Assembly: GCF_030718205.1 (NCBI RefSeq)
Contig: NZ_JAUZQF010000001.1
Coordinates: 806,001 to 870,000, forward strand
From: Nonomuraea turcica
Lineage (GTDB): Bacteria > Actinomycetota > Actinomycetes > Streptosporangiales > Streptosporangiaceae
Direction: 5' to 3'
Length of the DNA: 64,000 nucleotides
Positions within the stretch are counted from its first letter, which is position 1. Each line of letters begins with the position of its first letter. Of the stretch, positions 9,001 through 17,431 are shown piece by piece. Under the pieces are notes generated by a model. It was given only the letters and a program-made list of their open reading frames with translations, ran no database searches and was not told the DNA's origin. A program made the position numbers and the translations under genes.

Positions 9001-9636
9001 ATGAGGGCAAGGCCGCTGACACTCATTCAGGACGATCTCGTCGACTACGACACGGCGATGGAGCGCATGACCGACCTCGTCGGGCAGCGCCAGCGGGACG
9101 AGCGGCCGGACACGCTCTGGCTGCTCAGCCATCCGTCCGTCTACACCATCGGCCGCCGCACGCCGCTCACCCACTTGCCCGACCCCACACGCGGCATCCC
9201 GGTGGTCGAGACGGGGCGCGGCGGGCAGCTCACCTACCACGGCCCCGGGCAGCTCGTCGGCTACCTGATCGTCAAGCTGGACGAGGACCAGGGCATCGTC
9301 GACTACGTCCGCGAGGTGGAGCTGCGGCTGGTGGAGGCGCTGGGCAAGCTGGGTCTGCCCGCTGAGCGGCGCGACACGCCGCCGGGGTCCGAGCTGCTGA
9401 CCGGCGTCTGGACCGTCGAGACCGGCCGGAAGATCGTCTCCATCGGGATGCGGCAGAGCCGGGGTGTCACCAGCCACGGGTTCGCGCTCAACGTGGACGG
9501 CGACCTGACGCCGTGGGACTGGGCGGTCGCCTGCGGGATGCCGGACGTGGACATGACCTCGCTCAGGCGCGAGCTGGGGACTGCTTCCATGGACGAGGTC
9601 CGCACGGCCGTGGCCGCCGCCTTCGAGGCGTCCTGA
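9001..9636 (+). CDS. lipB: Lipoyl(octanoyl) transferase
   Basis: Transfers octanoyl from octanoyl-ACP to lipoyl domains of 2-oxoacid dehydrogenases and GcvH, the first step of endogenous lipoate synthesis. The 211-residue protein has RGGQLTYHGPGQ (residues 73-84), the catalytic Lys144 in GRKIVSIGM and the catalytic Cys178 in VACGMPD. The start at ATG 9001 fits the family and a leaderless promoter. lipA is not adjacent in this window. Confidence 0.96.
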   Translation: MRARPLTLIQDDLVDYDTAMERMTDLVGQRQRDERPDTLWLLSHPSVYTIGRRTPLTHLPDPTRGIPVVETGRGGQLTYHGPGQLVGYLIVKLDEDQGIVDYVREVELRLVEALGKLGLPAERRDTPPGSELLTGVWTVETGRKIVSIGMRQSRGVTSHGFALNVDGDLTPWDWAVACGMPDVDMTSLRRELGTASMDEVRTAVAAAFEAS

Positions 9637-9645
9637 CCTCGGGGA

Positions 9646-10035
9646 TCAGCTGCGCGGAAACACCTGCACGTCGGCGTTGTGGGCGCTTCCGGCCAGCTTG
9701 CCGTCGCAGGTGAAGAGGGGAGCTTCCAATGCCTCGGCCAGTGCGAGGTAGGAGGCGTCGTAGGAGGTGTAGTTGTACCGCAACTCCCACACTCGATCCG
9801 CGATCCCCTTGATCTCATAACGGGAGATTCTCAGGGCGAGATAGTCGGCTCGTGCCCGCTCGGCTGCGGCGGTGGTCAGCTTGCCGCCCAACGCGAGCCC
9901 CCGCAGGGTGGACAGGACCTCCACATCGAGCAGATGCGGGGCATGGACACTTGCCTGAAGGGCGTCGAGGAGCTCTAGTGGTGCCTCGCGGCCGACCAGT
10001 GCCTCGACCATTGCCGAGGAATCGATGACGATCAT
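9646..10035 (-). CDS. PIN-domain toxin, VapC type
   Basis: A 129-residue PIN-domain ribonuclease starting MIVIDSSAMVEAL (Asp5 is the first metal ligand). It has a central acidic helix region and a late YDASYLALAEAL segment with ligand Asp. VapC toxins cleave tRNA or rRNA and are held in check by a DNA-binding antitoxin. The start overlaps the antitoxin stop by 4 bp. Confidence 0.9.
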   Translation of the reverse strand: MIVIDSSAMVEALVGREAPLELLDALQASVHAPHLLDVEVLSTLRGLALGGKLTTAAAERARADYLALRISRYEIKGIADRVWELRYNYTSYDASYLALAEALEAPLFTCDGKLAGSAHNADVQVFPRS

Positions 10036-10259
10036 CGCCTGCCCTCTGCGACGGCCTCAAGTATGTCGGCGGTCGACGGCCCCTGGGAGCGATCTTGTGT
10101 CTTCAGTCGCTTGACTATCTCGGCATTAGTAGGGCGGGCGGCGATATCGGCTAGCTCTCTGGCAACGTAGGCCGAAAGGGACAAGCCTGCTTCGGCGGCG
10201 CGCTCCTTCAACGACTCGGCGACCGGCTCGGGGACATCGCGAATATAGAGGGTTGCCAT
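10032..10259 (-). CDS. Ribbon-helix-helix antitoxin, FitA/VapB type
   Basis: A 75-residue protein. MATLYIRDVPEPVAESLKERA is a FitA-like ribbon-helix-helix strand and first helix, followed by GLSLSAYVARELADIA. The C-terminal tail (TADILEAVAEGRR) would wrap the toxin. It precedes and overlaps the PIN toxin; together they form a VapBC/FitAB module that probably autoregulates. The same frame runs on far upstream without a stop, but only this segment is coding. Confidence 0.88.
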   Translation of the reverse strand: MATLYIRDVPEPVAESLKERAAEAGLSLSAYVARELADIAARPTNAEIVKRLKTQDRSQGPSTADILEAVAEGRR

Positions 10260-10286
10260 ATCCACGATGCTAGCAGGTTGCAAGCA

Positions 10287-10318
10287 AGTGGGTACGGCTC
10301 GCGGGAGCCGTACCCACT
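10287..10318 (-). terminator. Terminator of the APC permease
   Basis: A perfect 14-bp stem (AGTGGGTACGGCTC with its complement) and a 4-nt loop, 9 nt beyond the permease stop on the minus strand. Confidence 0.8.
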
Positions 10319-10327
10319 GACAAGGCG

Positions 10328-11860
10328 TCAGGCGGTCGGGACCTCGTCGACCGTGCGGCGAGGACCTGTGAACCAGTGCTTGGCCGACAACTTCCACCAC
10401 AGGGCGATGCCGACGAGCACGAGCCCTACCGCGATCGGCGCGTAGTTGACCGACGTCCAGGTGAAGTCGGGGTTGCCCGGTACGCCGGCCGGCGAGAACG
10501 GCATGATGAAGTAGATCGAGACGATCACGATCTCGGCGCAGGCGATCCAGCACAGGACCCGATATTTCTTGCCGAGGGTCCACGGGCCGGGCTCGAAAGA
10601 GTCGCCCATGCGCAGCCGCAGCCAGATCGGGATGAGGAACGCCAGGTAGAGCCCGATGACCGCGATCGACACCACGGCGTAGAAGGCGACCGGCGTGCCC
10701 GGCAACCCGGGAGGGGCGTACAGGGCGGGTAGCGTGATCAGCGCGGCCGCCACGCAGCCGCCGAGGATCGCGTTGACGGGGGTGCGGTTGCGGTCCACCT
10801 TGGACCACAGCCGCCAGCCGGGCACTGCGCCGTCGCGCGAGAACGCGTACGTCATCCGCGACATCGACGTCACGCAGCTCATCCCGCAGAAGAACTGCCC
10901 GATCGTGGAGATCGCGAAGATCGCCGTGGCCAGCGGAGAGGAGAGCGCGGTCTCGAAGATGGCGCCGACGAACCCGCCGCCCTTGTTGATCGCCTCCACG
11001 TTCGTCGCGGCGAACAGGAACGACAGCAGCAGAATCCAGCCGCCGATCGCCGAGTAGAAGATCGACTGCCACAGGCCGCGTGCCGCGCTCTTGGCGGCTC
11101 CCTGCGTTTCCTCCGACACGTGCGCGCAGGCGTCGAAGCCGGTGATCGTGTACTGGGTGAGCAGGAAGCCGAGCGGCAGCACGTACAGCCAGAAGGGAAG
11201 ACCGTCGGAGCCGTCGCCGAAGCCGGAGTTGTTGTTCGTGCCGAAGAAGACGAAGTCGGCCGTCTGGTGCTGGCTGGGCGCGAAGATCAGGATGGCGACG
11301 ATGATCACGGCGCCGGCGACGTGCCACCAGACCGAGACGTTCTGCAGCACCGAGATCAGCTTGTGGCTGTAGATGTTGATCAGGGCGTGCAGCGCCAGGA
11401 TGATCACGAATAGCAGGAACGCCTGGGGGAGCGTGGCTTCCCAAGCGCCGCCGGTCAGCCGGTTGAGGGTGATGTTGAGGAACGTCGCGCAGCCGTAGTC
11501 GACCGACGCGGTGACGGCGATGAGGCCGATCAGGTTGAGCCAGCCGGTGAACCAGCCGTGGATCGGCTTGCCCATCTTGGCGGCCCACCAGTAGATGCCG
11601 CCCGCCGTCGGATAGGCCGACACCAGCTCCGACATGCAGAAGCCGATGATGAGGATGAACAACGAGATCAACGGCCAGCCCCATGAGATGGCGATGGGGC
11701 CGCCGTTGTTCCAGGCCTGTCCGAAGGTCGTGAAGCAGCCGGCGAGGATCGAGATGATGGAGAAGGAAATGGCGAAGTTAGAGAATCCGCTCCAGGTACG
11801 GGCCAGCTCCTGCTTATAGCCGAGCTCGGCGAGTCGCCTGGAATCCTCGTCAATGGTCAT
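10328..11860 (-). CDS. APC-superfamily amino acid/GABA permease
   Basis: About 510 residues with roughly twelve hydrophobic segments. The N-terminus has ELGYKQELARTWSGFSNFA and SAYPTAGGIYWWAAKMG, both typical of actinobacterial GABA-permease-like APC transporters. It imports amino acids or amines by proton symport; the substrate is not determinable here. ATG 11860 has a GGGAGA ribosome site. It is a single gene with its own terminator. Confidence 0.9.
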   Translation of the reverse strand: MTIDEDSRRLAELGYKQELARTWSGFSNFAISFSIISILAGCFTTFGQAWNNGGPIAISWGWPLISLFILIIGFCMSELVSAYPTAGGIYWWAAKMGKPIHGWFTGWLNLIGLIAVTASVDYGCATFLNITLNRLTGGAWEATLPQAFLLFVIILALHALINIYSHKLISVLQNVSVWWHVAGAVIIVAILIFAPSQHQTADFVFFGTNNNSGFGDGSDGLPFWLYVLPLGFLLTQYTITGFDACAHVSEETQGAAKSAARGLWQSIFYSAIGGWILLLSFLFAATNVEAINKGGGFVGAIFETALSSPLATAIFAISTIGQFFCGMSCVTSMSRMTYAFSRDGAVPGWRLWSKVDRNRTPVNAILGGCVAAALITLPALYAPPGLPGTPVAFYAVVSIAVIGLYLAFLIPIWLRLRMGDSFEPGPWTLGKKYRVLCWIACAEIVIVSIYFIMPFSPAGVPGNPDFTWTSVNYAPIAVGLVLVGIALWWKLSAKHWFTGPRRTVDEVPTA

Positions 11861-11971
11861 GAGGTCTCCCTGGGGGCGCGGAGGACGCTCCAATTGGACT
11901 ACATCTAGACCATTTCCTTTCAGGTGACAAGGCGTTACACGCGAGTTTCGATGCGGTCAGGGCAGAAAGAA

Positions 11972-11996
11972 GCCCGCGGCCCGGTGGACCGCGGGC
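11972..11996 (-). terminator. Terminator of the PfpI-family gene
   Basis: An 8-bp stem (GCCCGCGG / CCGCGGGC) with a 9-nt loop, 6 nt past the stop of the PfpI gene. Confidence 0.65.
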
Positions 11997-12002
11997 GGTA
12001 GG

Positions 12003-12548
12003 TTACTGGCCGAATGCGTCGTTCGCGGCCTGGCAGAAGGCCTTGAGGTCGTCCGGCTTGCGACTGGTAACGAGCGTGTTCGGGCCGGCCGTGCACACCA
12101 TGACCTCCTGGTCCACCCAGGTCGCGCCGGCGTTGCGCAGGTCGGTCTGGAGGCTGGGCCAGGACGTGAGCGTACGTCCGCGCACCACGTCGGCCTCGAT
12201 CAGAGTCCAGGGCGCGTGGCAGATGGCCGCCACCGGCTTGCCCGCGTCGAAGAAGGCGCGGACGAACTGCACGGCCTGCGGCACCGTACGCAGGTAGTCG
12301 GGGTTGGCGACACCCCCCGGGAGTACGAGGCCGTCAAAGGCGGTCGCGTGGGCGCCGTCCGTCGTGTCGTCCACGGCGAACATGTCGCCCTGGCGCAGGT
12401 GGTGGAACGCCTGGATGTGGCCGGGTTCGGTGGAGATGAGCCGGGCCGCCCCGCCGGCCTGCTTGACCGCCTTCCAGGGTTCGGTGAGCTCCACCTGCTC
12501 CACTCCCTCGGGAGCGACCAGGAACGCGATGGTCTTGCCGTTCAGCAT
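12003..12548 (-). CDS. DJ-1/PfpI-family protein
   Basis: A 181-residue class-I glutamine-amidotransferase-like protein of the DJ-1/PfpI/YhbO group. The nucleophile is Cys110 in AICHAPW, followed by His111, with a supporting glutamate in APEGVEQVEL. Members are glyoxalase/deglycase-like or stress proteins, possibly proteases. A GGGGAGGAG ribosome site precedes the ATG. It is divergent from copZ. Confidence 0.9.
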   Translation of the reverse strand: MLNGKTIAFLVAPEGVEQVELTEPWKAVKQAGGAARLISTEPGHIQAFHHLRQGDMFAVDDTTDGAHATAFDGLVLPGGVANPDYLRTVPQAVQFVRAFFDAGKPVAAICHAPWTLIEADVVRGRTLTSWPSLQTDLRNAGATWVDQEVMVCTAGPNTLVTSRKPDDLKAFCQAANDAFGQ

Positions 12549-12609
12549 GTGAACTCCTCCCCACGGGCTTTTCTCCCACCTATCCGCCTGGGTGAGATGT
12601 ATGCGCTTT

Positions 12610-12628
12610 TACCCCCTAGGGGTATAGT
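12610..12628 (+). promoter_or_regulatory. CsoR-type copper operator overlapping the copZ -10 box
   Basis: TACCCC-CTA-GGGGTA is an inverted repeat of 6-bp arms, the known CsoR operator form. It overlaps the first bases of TATAGT (12623-12628), which lies 6 nt before the copZ ATG. A bound repressor would block the -10 region. The transcript is probably leaderless. Confidence 0.75.
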
Positions 12629-12634
12629 GCCGCT

Positions 12635-12901
12635 ATGACTGTTACGACATACCAGGTTGAAGGCATGACCTGCGGCCACTGCGTCAGCTCGGTGACCGCC
12701 GAGGTCGGCAAGGTGGCCGGAGTGAGTGGGGTCCAGGTGGACCTGACGTCCGGGGCCGTGACCGTGACGAGCGTGGAGCCGCTCGACCGCGGGCTGGTCG
12801 AGGCCGCCGTGACCGAGGCCGGTTACGAGCTCGGCGGCAAGGTGGAGCTGCTGCCGCAGGTGAGCGGCGGCTCGTGCTGCGGCTCCGGTGGTTGCCACTG
12901 A
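12635..12901 (+). CDS. copZ: Copper chaperone, heavy-metal-associated domain
   Basis: An 88-residue cytosolic metal chaperone with the HMA motif MTCGHC (Cys13, Cys16) and the usual beta-alpha-beta-beta-alpha-beta pattern. Unusually, the C-terminus adds a flexible SGGS linker and a Cys-rich tail CCGSGGCH (residues 81-88), which could provide a second Cu(I) site. A CsoR-type operator sits at its promoter, but neither csoR nor a copper P-type ATPase is in this window, so it is a stand-alone copper-responsive gene. Confidence 0.92.
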   Translation: MTVTTYQVEGMTCGHCVSSVTAEVGKVAGVSGVQVDLTSGAVTVTSVEPLDRGLVEAAVTEAGYELGGKVELLPQVSGGSCCGSGGCH

Positions 12902-12918
12902 CCTGTTCCTGCACCTTT

Positions 12919-12951
12919 GAGCCCGCCGCGCCGCCCCGGTGCGGCGGGCTC
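12919..12951. terminator. Bidirectional terminator between copZ and marR-like gene
   Basis: A perfect 11-bp stem (GAGCCCGCCGC / GCGGCGGGCTC) with an 11-nt loop, between the two convergent stops. Confidence 0.75.
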
Positions 12952-12952
12952 G

Positions 12953-13396
12953 CTATTCGCCCAGGTGATCGAGAAGGGTTCGGCTGATGTCCTCGAGGTG
13001 GCGTAGCTGCTCAGGGCTGAGGACGTCGACGAGATTGGCGCGCACGCTCGTGACGTGCAGGGGAGCCGCCCCCTGCAGGGCCTGAAGGCCCTCGTCCGTG
13101 AGCACGGCCAGCCATCCGCGCCGGTCCACGGCATAGTGCTCGCGGCGCACCCAGCCGGCCTGCTCCAGCTTGTTGACCGCGTGAGAGATGCGGCTCGGCT
13201 TGGACCGGGTCCACTTGGCCAGCTCGGCCATCCGCAGCGTCCTGTCCGGCGCCTCCGACAACATGACCAGCAGCTCGTAGTAGGTCAGCGGCATGCCGGC
13301 GGCCTGCAGGTCGCGCTCGAGACGCTCGGTGAGCAGTCGAGTCGCCGTGCCGAACGCCCGCCAGGCGCGCTGCTCTTCCTCGCTGAGCCACTTCAT
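12953..13396 (-). CDS. MarR-family transcriptional regulator
   Basis: A 147-residue winged-helix regulator: ELAKWTRSKPSRISHAVNKLEQAGWVRREHYAVDRRGWLAVLTDEG is the recognition helix and wing. ATG 13396 gives the usual MarR length; the same frame stays open over the divergent wrbA gene, but that part is not coding. It is divergent from a WrbA-type quinone reductase, a common pairing in which the regulator responds to quinones or phenolics. No sensing Cys was identified. Confidence 0.9.
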   Translation of the reverse strand: MKWLSEEEQRAWRAFGTATRLLTERLERDLQAAGMPLTYYELLVMLSEAPDRTLRMAELAKWTRSKPSRISHAVNKLEQAGWVRREHYAVDRRGWLAVLTDEGLQALQGAAPLHVTSVRANLVDVLSPEQLRHLEDISRTLLDHLGE

Positions 13397-13449
13397 GTTC
13401 CTCAACCTATCAAAGGTTGCGCGCTGAAATAACTGACTGTACTGTCGTG

Positions 13450-13462
13450 CTGAATCTTTCAG
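13450..13462. promoter_or_regulatory. Candidate MarR operator
   Basis: CTGAA-TCT-TTCAG is a 5-bp inverted repeat in the gap between the divergent marR and wrbA genes, 21 nt before the wrbA ATG. Further GCTGAA elements lie nearby. Confidence 0.4.
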
Positions 13463-13483
13463 TGCTGAACTAAGGACAGTGAG

Positions 13484-14086
13484 ATGGTCAACGTCGCCGT
13501 CATTTACTACTCCTCGACCGGGACGATCGCCGAGATCGCCGCCGAGATCGCCCGGTCCGCCGAGCAGGCAGGCGCGCGGGTGCGGCTGCGCCGGGTGGCC
13601 GAGCTGGCGCCGCAGGAGGCGATCGACGCCAACCCGCGCTGGGCCGAGCACGCCCGCGCGAGCGCCGCCGTCCCGGTCGCTGAGCCGGACGACATGGTCT
13701 GGGCCGATGCGGTGATCTTCGGTACGCCGACGCGGTTCGGCAACGTCTCCTCGCAGCTGAAGCAGTTCATCGACACGCTGGGCGGGCTGCAGGCCCAGGG
13801 TTTGCTGGCGGACAAGGTCTACAGCGGCTTCACCTCCACCACGACAGCGCACGGCGGCCACGAGTCGACGCTGCTCGCGCTGGGCAACACGTTCCACCAC
13901 TTCGGCGGTGTCATCGTGCCGCCCGGCTACACGGACGAAGCCAATGCCAACCCGTACGGGACCTCGCACCATGACGCGTTCGGCACCGCCCCGGTTGGCG
14001 AGTCCACCAGGGCGGCCGCCCGCGCTCAGGCCGAGCGAGTGGCGAAGTTCGCCGAGGTGGTCAAGGGCACGCGGGTGGCCGCCTGA
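13484..14086 (+). CDS. wrbA: NAD(P)H:quinone oxidoreductase, WrbA type
   Basis: A 200-residue flavodoxin-fold enzyme that binds FMN and reduces quinones by two electrons. VIYYSSTGTIAEIAAEIA binds the FMN phosphate; FGTPTRFGNVSSQLKQFIDTLGG and TTTAHGGHESTLL are WrbA signatures. An AGGA site precedes the ATG. It is divergent from, and probably repressed by, the MarR protein. Confidence 0.93.
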   Translation: MVNVAVIYYSSTGTIAEIAAEIARSAEQAGARVRLRRVAELAPQEAIDANPRWAEHARASAAVPVAEPDDMVWADAVIFGTPTRFGNVSSQLKQFIDTLGGLQAQGLLADKVYSGFTSTTTAHGGHESTLLALGNTFHHFGGVIVPPGYTDEANANPYGTSHHDAFGTAPVGESTRAAARAQAERVAKFAEVVKGTRVAA

Positions 14087-14426
14087 GCCACAAGACGTGG
14101 GCGGCGAAGGCGGCGCCCGCACCGGCGGCGTACCAGAAGAGGTCGGGCGGGTTGAAGGTGCTGCCCAGCACTGGACGCAGGACGGAAGGAATCTCCGTGA
14201 GCTGGGCGAACTCGATCGCCCAGCTCAGCCCCGTGGCCATCAGGGCGGCCACCCATGGGCGGATCACGGGCCGGATCAGCAGGACGAGCGCGTAGATCAA
14301 CACGGTGTAGAGAGCGTCGCCTGCGTATTTGGACACCGGGCCGTCCCACACCACCCGCACCCCCAGCCCGGCCGCGATCGTCAGGGCGGCGGCGAGGGTG
14401 ACGGGCAGGCGAGACACGCAGCTCAC
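14061..14426 (-). CDS. DUF2809-type small membrane protein
   Basis: A 121-residue membrane protein with about four hydrophobic helices. KYAGDALYTVLIYAL and PDLFWYAAGAGAAFAAHVLWLRR resemble DUF2809 proteins, whose function is unknown. It overlaps the 3' end of wrbA by 26 bp tail to tail. GTG 14426 or the next in-frame GTG may be the start. Confidence 0.75.
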   Translation of the reverse strand: MSCVSRLPVTLAAALTIAAGLGVRVVWDGPVSKYAGDALYTVLIYALVLLIRPVIRPWVAALMATGLSWAIEFAQLTEIPSVLRPVLGSTFNPPDLFWYAAGAGAAFAAHVLWLRRPPACP

Positions 14427-14564
14427 GGTAGTCCCAAGGGGACTGAAAATTTACACCGCCAAAGGAAACGAAGATGAAACAATTTTCCGTGATGCGTTGA
14501 CACGCGGTCTTCGTATGGTGTGCCTTTCTCTACACAGGAATCCCCGCCTGAAGGTGAGGCACTT

Positions 14565-16379
14565 ATGAGGAAATGGCTCGCGCGCCTGGCAGCGCTGGGC
14601 GTGGCGCTTTTAGTAGCAGGTCAGGGCACCACCGCCGCCCTTGCCCAGGACCCGTCGGCGGGGAAGAAGACCATGCGCGTCGGCGCGACGCAGGCCATGG
14701 ACTCGATGAACCCGTTCCTGGCGGTCCGCTTGGTCTCGACGTCGATCCACCGCTGGATGTACGGCTTCCTCACGGTCCCCGACTCCAAGACCCTGCAGCC
14801 CAGCCCCGACCTGGCCGAGTCGTGGACCACGTCCGAGGACGGGCTCACGTGGACGTTCAAGATCCGCGCGGCCAAGTGGTCGGACGGCAAGCCGATCACG
14901 GCCGACGACGCGGCCTGGACGTTCAACAAGATGATGACGGACGAGGCCGCCAAGACCGCCAACGGCCCGGCGGTGGAGAACTTCGAGAGCGTCACGGCCA
15001 GCGGCCAGGACCTGACCATCAAGCTCAAGTCCCCGCAGGCGTCCATGCTGGAGAACCCGGTCCCGATCATGCCGAAGCATGTCTGGGAGTCGGTCACCGA
15101 CATGGCGAACTACGACGCCGAGAAGTACCCGAGCGTGAGCAGCGGCCCGTACATCGCCGTCGAGCACAAGAAGGACCAGTACGTCAAGCTGCAGGCCAAC
15201 CCGAACTACTGGCGCGGTGCACCGAAGATCAACGAGCTGCAGGTCATCTTCTACGACAACCCGCAGGCCGCCATCGCGGGACTGAAGAACGGTGACATCG
15301 ACCTGATCGGCCGCCTGTCGCCGCCCGAGTTCCAGGCCATCCAGAACGACCCGAACATCGAGGCGTGGAACACCCAGGGCCGGCGCGCGTCCTACCTGCA
15401 GATCAACCACGGCGCCACCACGACCGACGACAAGCCCGTCGGCGACGGCCACCCGGCGCTGAAGGATGTCAAGGTCCGCCAGGCGCTGCACTACGCCATC
15501 GACAAGCAGAAGCTGGTCGACGAGGTCCAGAACGGCCTGGCCAAGCCGGCCGACGGCTCGATCGTGCCGCCCATGTACACGGACTTCTTCTGGGAGGCCA
15601 CCGGCGACACCAAGGTCGCCTACGACGCCGCCAAGGCCAACCAGATCCTCGACGACGCCGGCTACAAGAAGGGCGCCGACGGCGTCCGCACGATGCCCGA
15701 CGGGAAGCGCAAGCTGGAGTTCCGCTTCACCATCCACACCGACACCCCGATCGAGGACAAGCTCGCCGAATACCTGACGGGCTTCTTCAAGGAGATCGGC
15801 ATCACGCTGACCACGGTGAAGCTGGACTCCAGCAAGTTCAGCGAGGAGACCGGCGTCACCGGCAACTTCGACATCGCGATCAGCGGCTGGTCGGTCAACC
15901 CCGACCCCGAAGAGGTCATGGCCACGCACCTGTGCAGCCGCAGGCCGGCCCCGGGCGGCGAGGGCGGCGGCACCGAGTCGTTCTTCTGCGACGAGACCTT
16001 CGAAAAGCTCTACCAAGACCAGTTGAAGGAGCTCGACCGGCCCAAGCGCGCCGAGATCCTCAAGCAGATGCAGGAGCGGCTCTACACCCAGGCGCCGATC
16101 ATCGCCATCTACTACCCGAACGACCTCGAGGGCTACCGCAAGGACCGGATCACCAGCATCACCCCGATCCCCGAGACCAAGGGCCTGCTCTACGGCGGCA
16201 GCGGCTACTGGCCGTTCTACACCGTGGACGTCAAGGCCACGGCGACGGGCGGCGGCGCGAGCGGCGGCGGCTCCAACACCGGCCTCATCGCCGGCATCGT
16301 CGGCGGCGTGGTGGTCGTGGGCCTGGCGGCCTTCCTCCTGACCAGGCGGCGCAAGAGCACCGCCGACGAACGCGAATGA
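14565..16379 (+). CDS. Peptide ABC transporter substrate-binding protein with C-terminal membrane anchor
   Basis: About 604 residues, family 5 solute-binding protein (peptide/nickel/opine type). It has an N-terminal Sec signal (RKWLARLAALGVALLVAG, cleavage near ALAQD) and classical SBP segments such as PSPDLAESW, FNKMMTDEAA, SGPYIAVEH and VRQALHYAIDK. There is no lipobox. Instead it ends in a Gly/Ser linker, one hydrophobic helix and RRRKS, so it is anchored by its C-terminus. ATG 14565 follows AAGGTGAGG. It is the first gene of a five-gene operon. Confidence 0.93.
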   Translation: MRKWLARLAALGVALLVAGQGTTAALAQDPSAGKKTMRVGATQAMDSMNPFLAVRLVSTSIHRWMYGFLTVPDSKTLQPSPDLAESWTTSEDGLTWTFKIRAAKWSDGKPITADDAAWTFNKMMTDEAAKTANGPAVENFESVTASGQDLTIKLKSPQASMLENPVPIMPKHVWESVTDMANYDAEKYPSVSSGPYIAVEHKKDQYVKLQANPNYWRGAPKINELQVIFYDNPQAAIAGLKNGDIDLIGRLSPPEFQAIQNDPNIEAWNTQGRRASYLQINHGATTTDDKPVGDGHPALKDVKVRQALHYAIDKQKLVDEVQNGLAKPADGSIVPPMYTDFFWEATGDTKVAYDAAKANQILDDAGYKKGADGVRTMPDGKRKLEFRFTIHTDTPIEDKLAEYLTGFFKEIGITLTTVKLDSSKFSEETGVTGNFDIAISGWSVNPDPEEVMATHLCSRRPAPGGEGGGTESFFCDETFEKLYQDQLKELDRPKRAEILKQMQERLYTQAPIIAIYYPNDLEGYRKDRITSITPIPETKGLLYGGSGYWPFYTVDVKATATGGGASGGGSNTGLIAGIVGGVVVVGLAAFLLTRRRKSTADERE

Positions 16380-17431
16380 CCACTCCTCTCGAAGCAGCAG
16401 AGCCCGCCGCCGTCCAGGCGGCGGGTCCTGGTGACGAGCGCCCCACCCACCGCGGCACGCTGCAGTACGCGCTGTCCAAGGCGGGTGGGGCGTTGTTCAG
16501 CATCGCCATGGTGATCGTCGGCACGTTCTTCCTGTTTCGGCTGCTGCCCGGTGATCCGGTACGCAACCTGGCGCAGGGCCGCAACATGACCCCTGCCCAG
16601 CTGGATCTCGAACGGCGGAAGCTGGGCCTGGACAAGCCGCTCATCGAGCAGTTCGTCGACTTCGCGGGCGACACGCTCCGGCTCGACCTGGGCACGTCGT
16701 ACGAGTACAAGCGGCCCGTGCTCGACCTGATCGGCGAGCGGCTCGGCCCGACGTTGCTGCTGGCCGGGACGGGCCTGGTCATCGCGGTCAGCCTCGGCAT
16801 CTGGCAGGGGACGCGGGCCGGGTGGCGGCACGGCAGCCGGTTCGACCGGTTCTCCACCGGTGCGTCGCTGGTGTTGTGGTCCGTGCCGACGTTCTGGCTC
16901 GGGCTGCTGCTGATGATGGTGTTCGGCGTCGGCATCGGGCCGATCCCGGGCCTGTTCCCGTTCCGCGGCATCGAGAGCGTGGACGCGCCCGACGGCTTCG
17001 CCTACATCCTGGACGTGGCGTACCACATGGTGCTGCCGTGCCTGACCCTCGTGGCCGTGGTCTACGCGCAGTACCTCCTCGTCATGCGCTCGTCGCTGCT
17101 GGAGGAGGTCAGCCAGGACTACGTCACCGTGGCGCGCGCCAAGGGCCTGAAGGACGACGACGTACGCCGCCGGCACGCGGTGCCCAACGCCCTGCTGCCC
17201 ACGGTGACGCTGGTGTTCATGCGCGTCGGCTTCGTGGTCGGCGGCGCGGTCACCGTGGAGACGATCTACACCTGGCCCGGTCTGGGGCAACTGTTCTACG
17301 AGGCGGTCCGAGTGCCTGACTTCACGCTCATGCAGGGCACGTTCATGCTGATCACGGTGGCCGTGATCCTCATGAACACGCTGGCCGACGTGGTCTACCA
17401 CATGCTCGACCCGCGAGTGAGGGCAGCATGA
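16376..17431 (+). CDS. Peptide ABC transporter permease, DppB type
   Basis: A 351-residue inner-membrane permease with six hydrophobic helices, the conserved FRLLPGDPVRNLAQGRN region of DppB/OppB and the EAA loop (VTVARAKGLKDDDVRRRHAVPNALLP). It starts at ATG 16376, overlapping the binding-protein stop by 4 bp. It pairs with the following permease to form the import channel. Confidence 0.95.
   Translation: MTTPLEAAEPAAVQAAGPGDERPTHRGTLQYALSKAGGALFSIAMVIVGTFFLFRLLPGDPVRNLAQGRNMTPAQLDLERRKLGLDKPLIEQFVDFAGDTLRLDLGTSYEYKRPVLDLIGERLGPTLLLAGTGLVIAVSLGIWQGTRAGWRHGSRFDRFSTGASLVLWSVPTFWLGLLLMMVFGVGIGPIPGLFPFRGIESVDAPDGFAYILDVAYHMVLPCLTLVAVVYAQYLLVMRSSLLEEVSQDYVTVARAKGLKDDDVRRRHAVPNALLPTVTLVFMRVGFVVGGAVTVETIYTWPGLGQLFYEAVRVPDFTLMQGTFMLITVAVILMNTLADVVYHMLDPRVRAA

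Noticed and set aside
14497..14519. TTGACA and TATGGT as promoter of the peptide transporter operon
   Set aside because: The spacing is 11 bp, too short for a sigma-70 type promoter.
14610..16016. A 468-codon open frame antisense to the peptide-binding protein
   Set aside because: Long antisense frames are common in GC-rich DNA. Its translation is Arg/Val/Gly-rich with no domain, while the sense strand encodes a clear binding protein.
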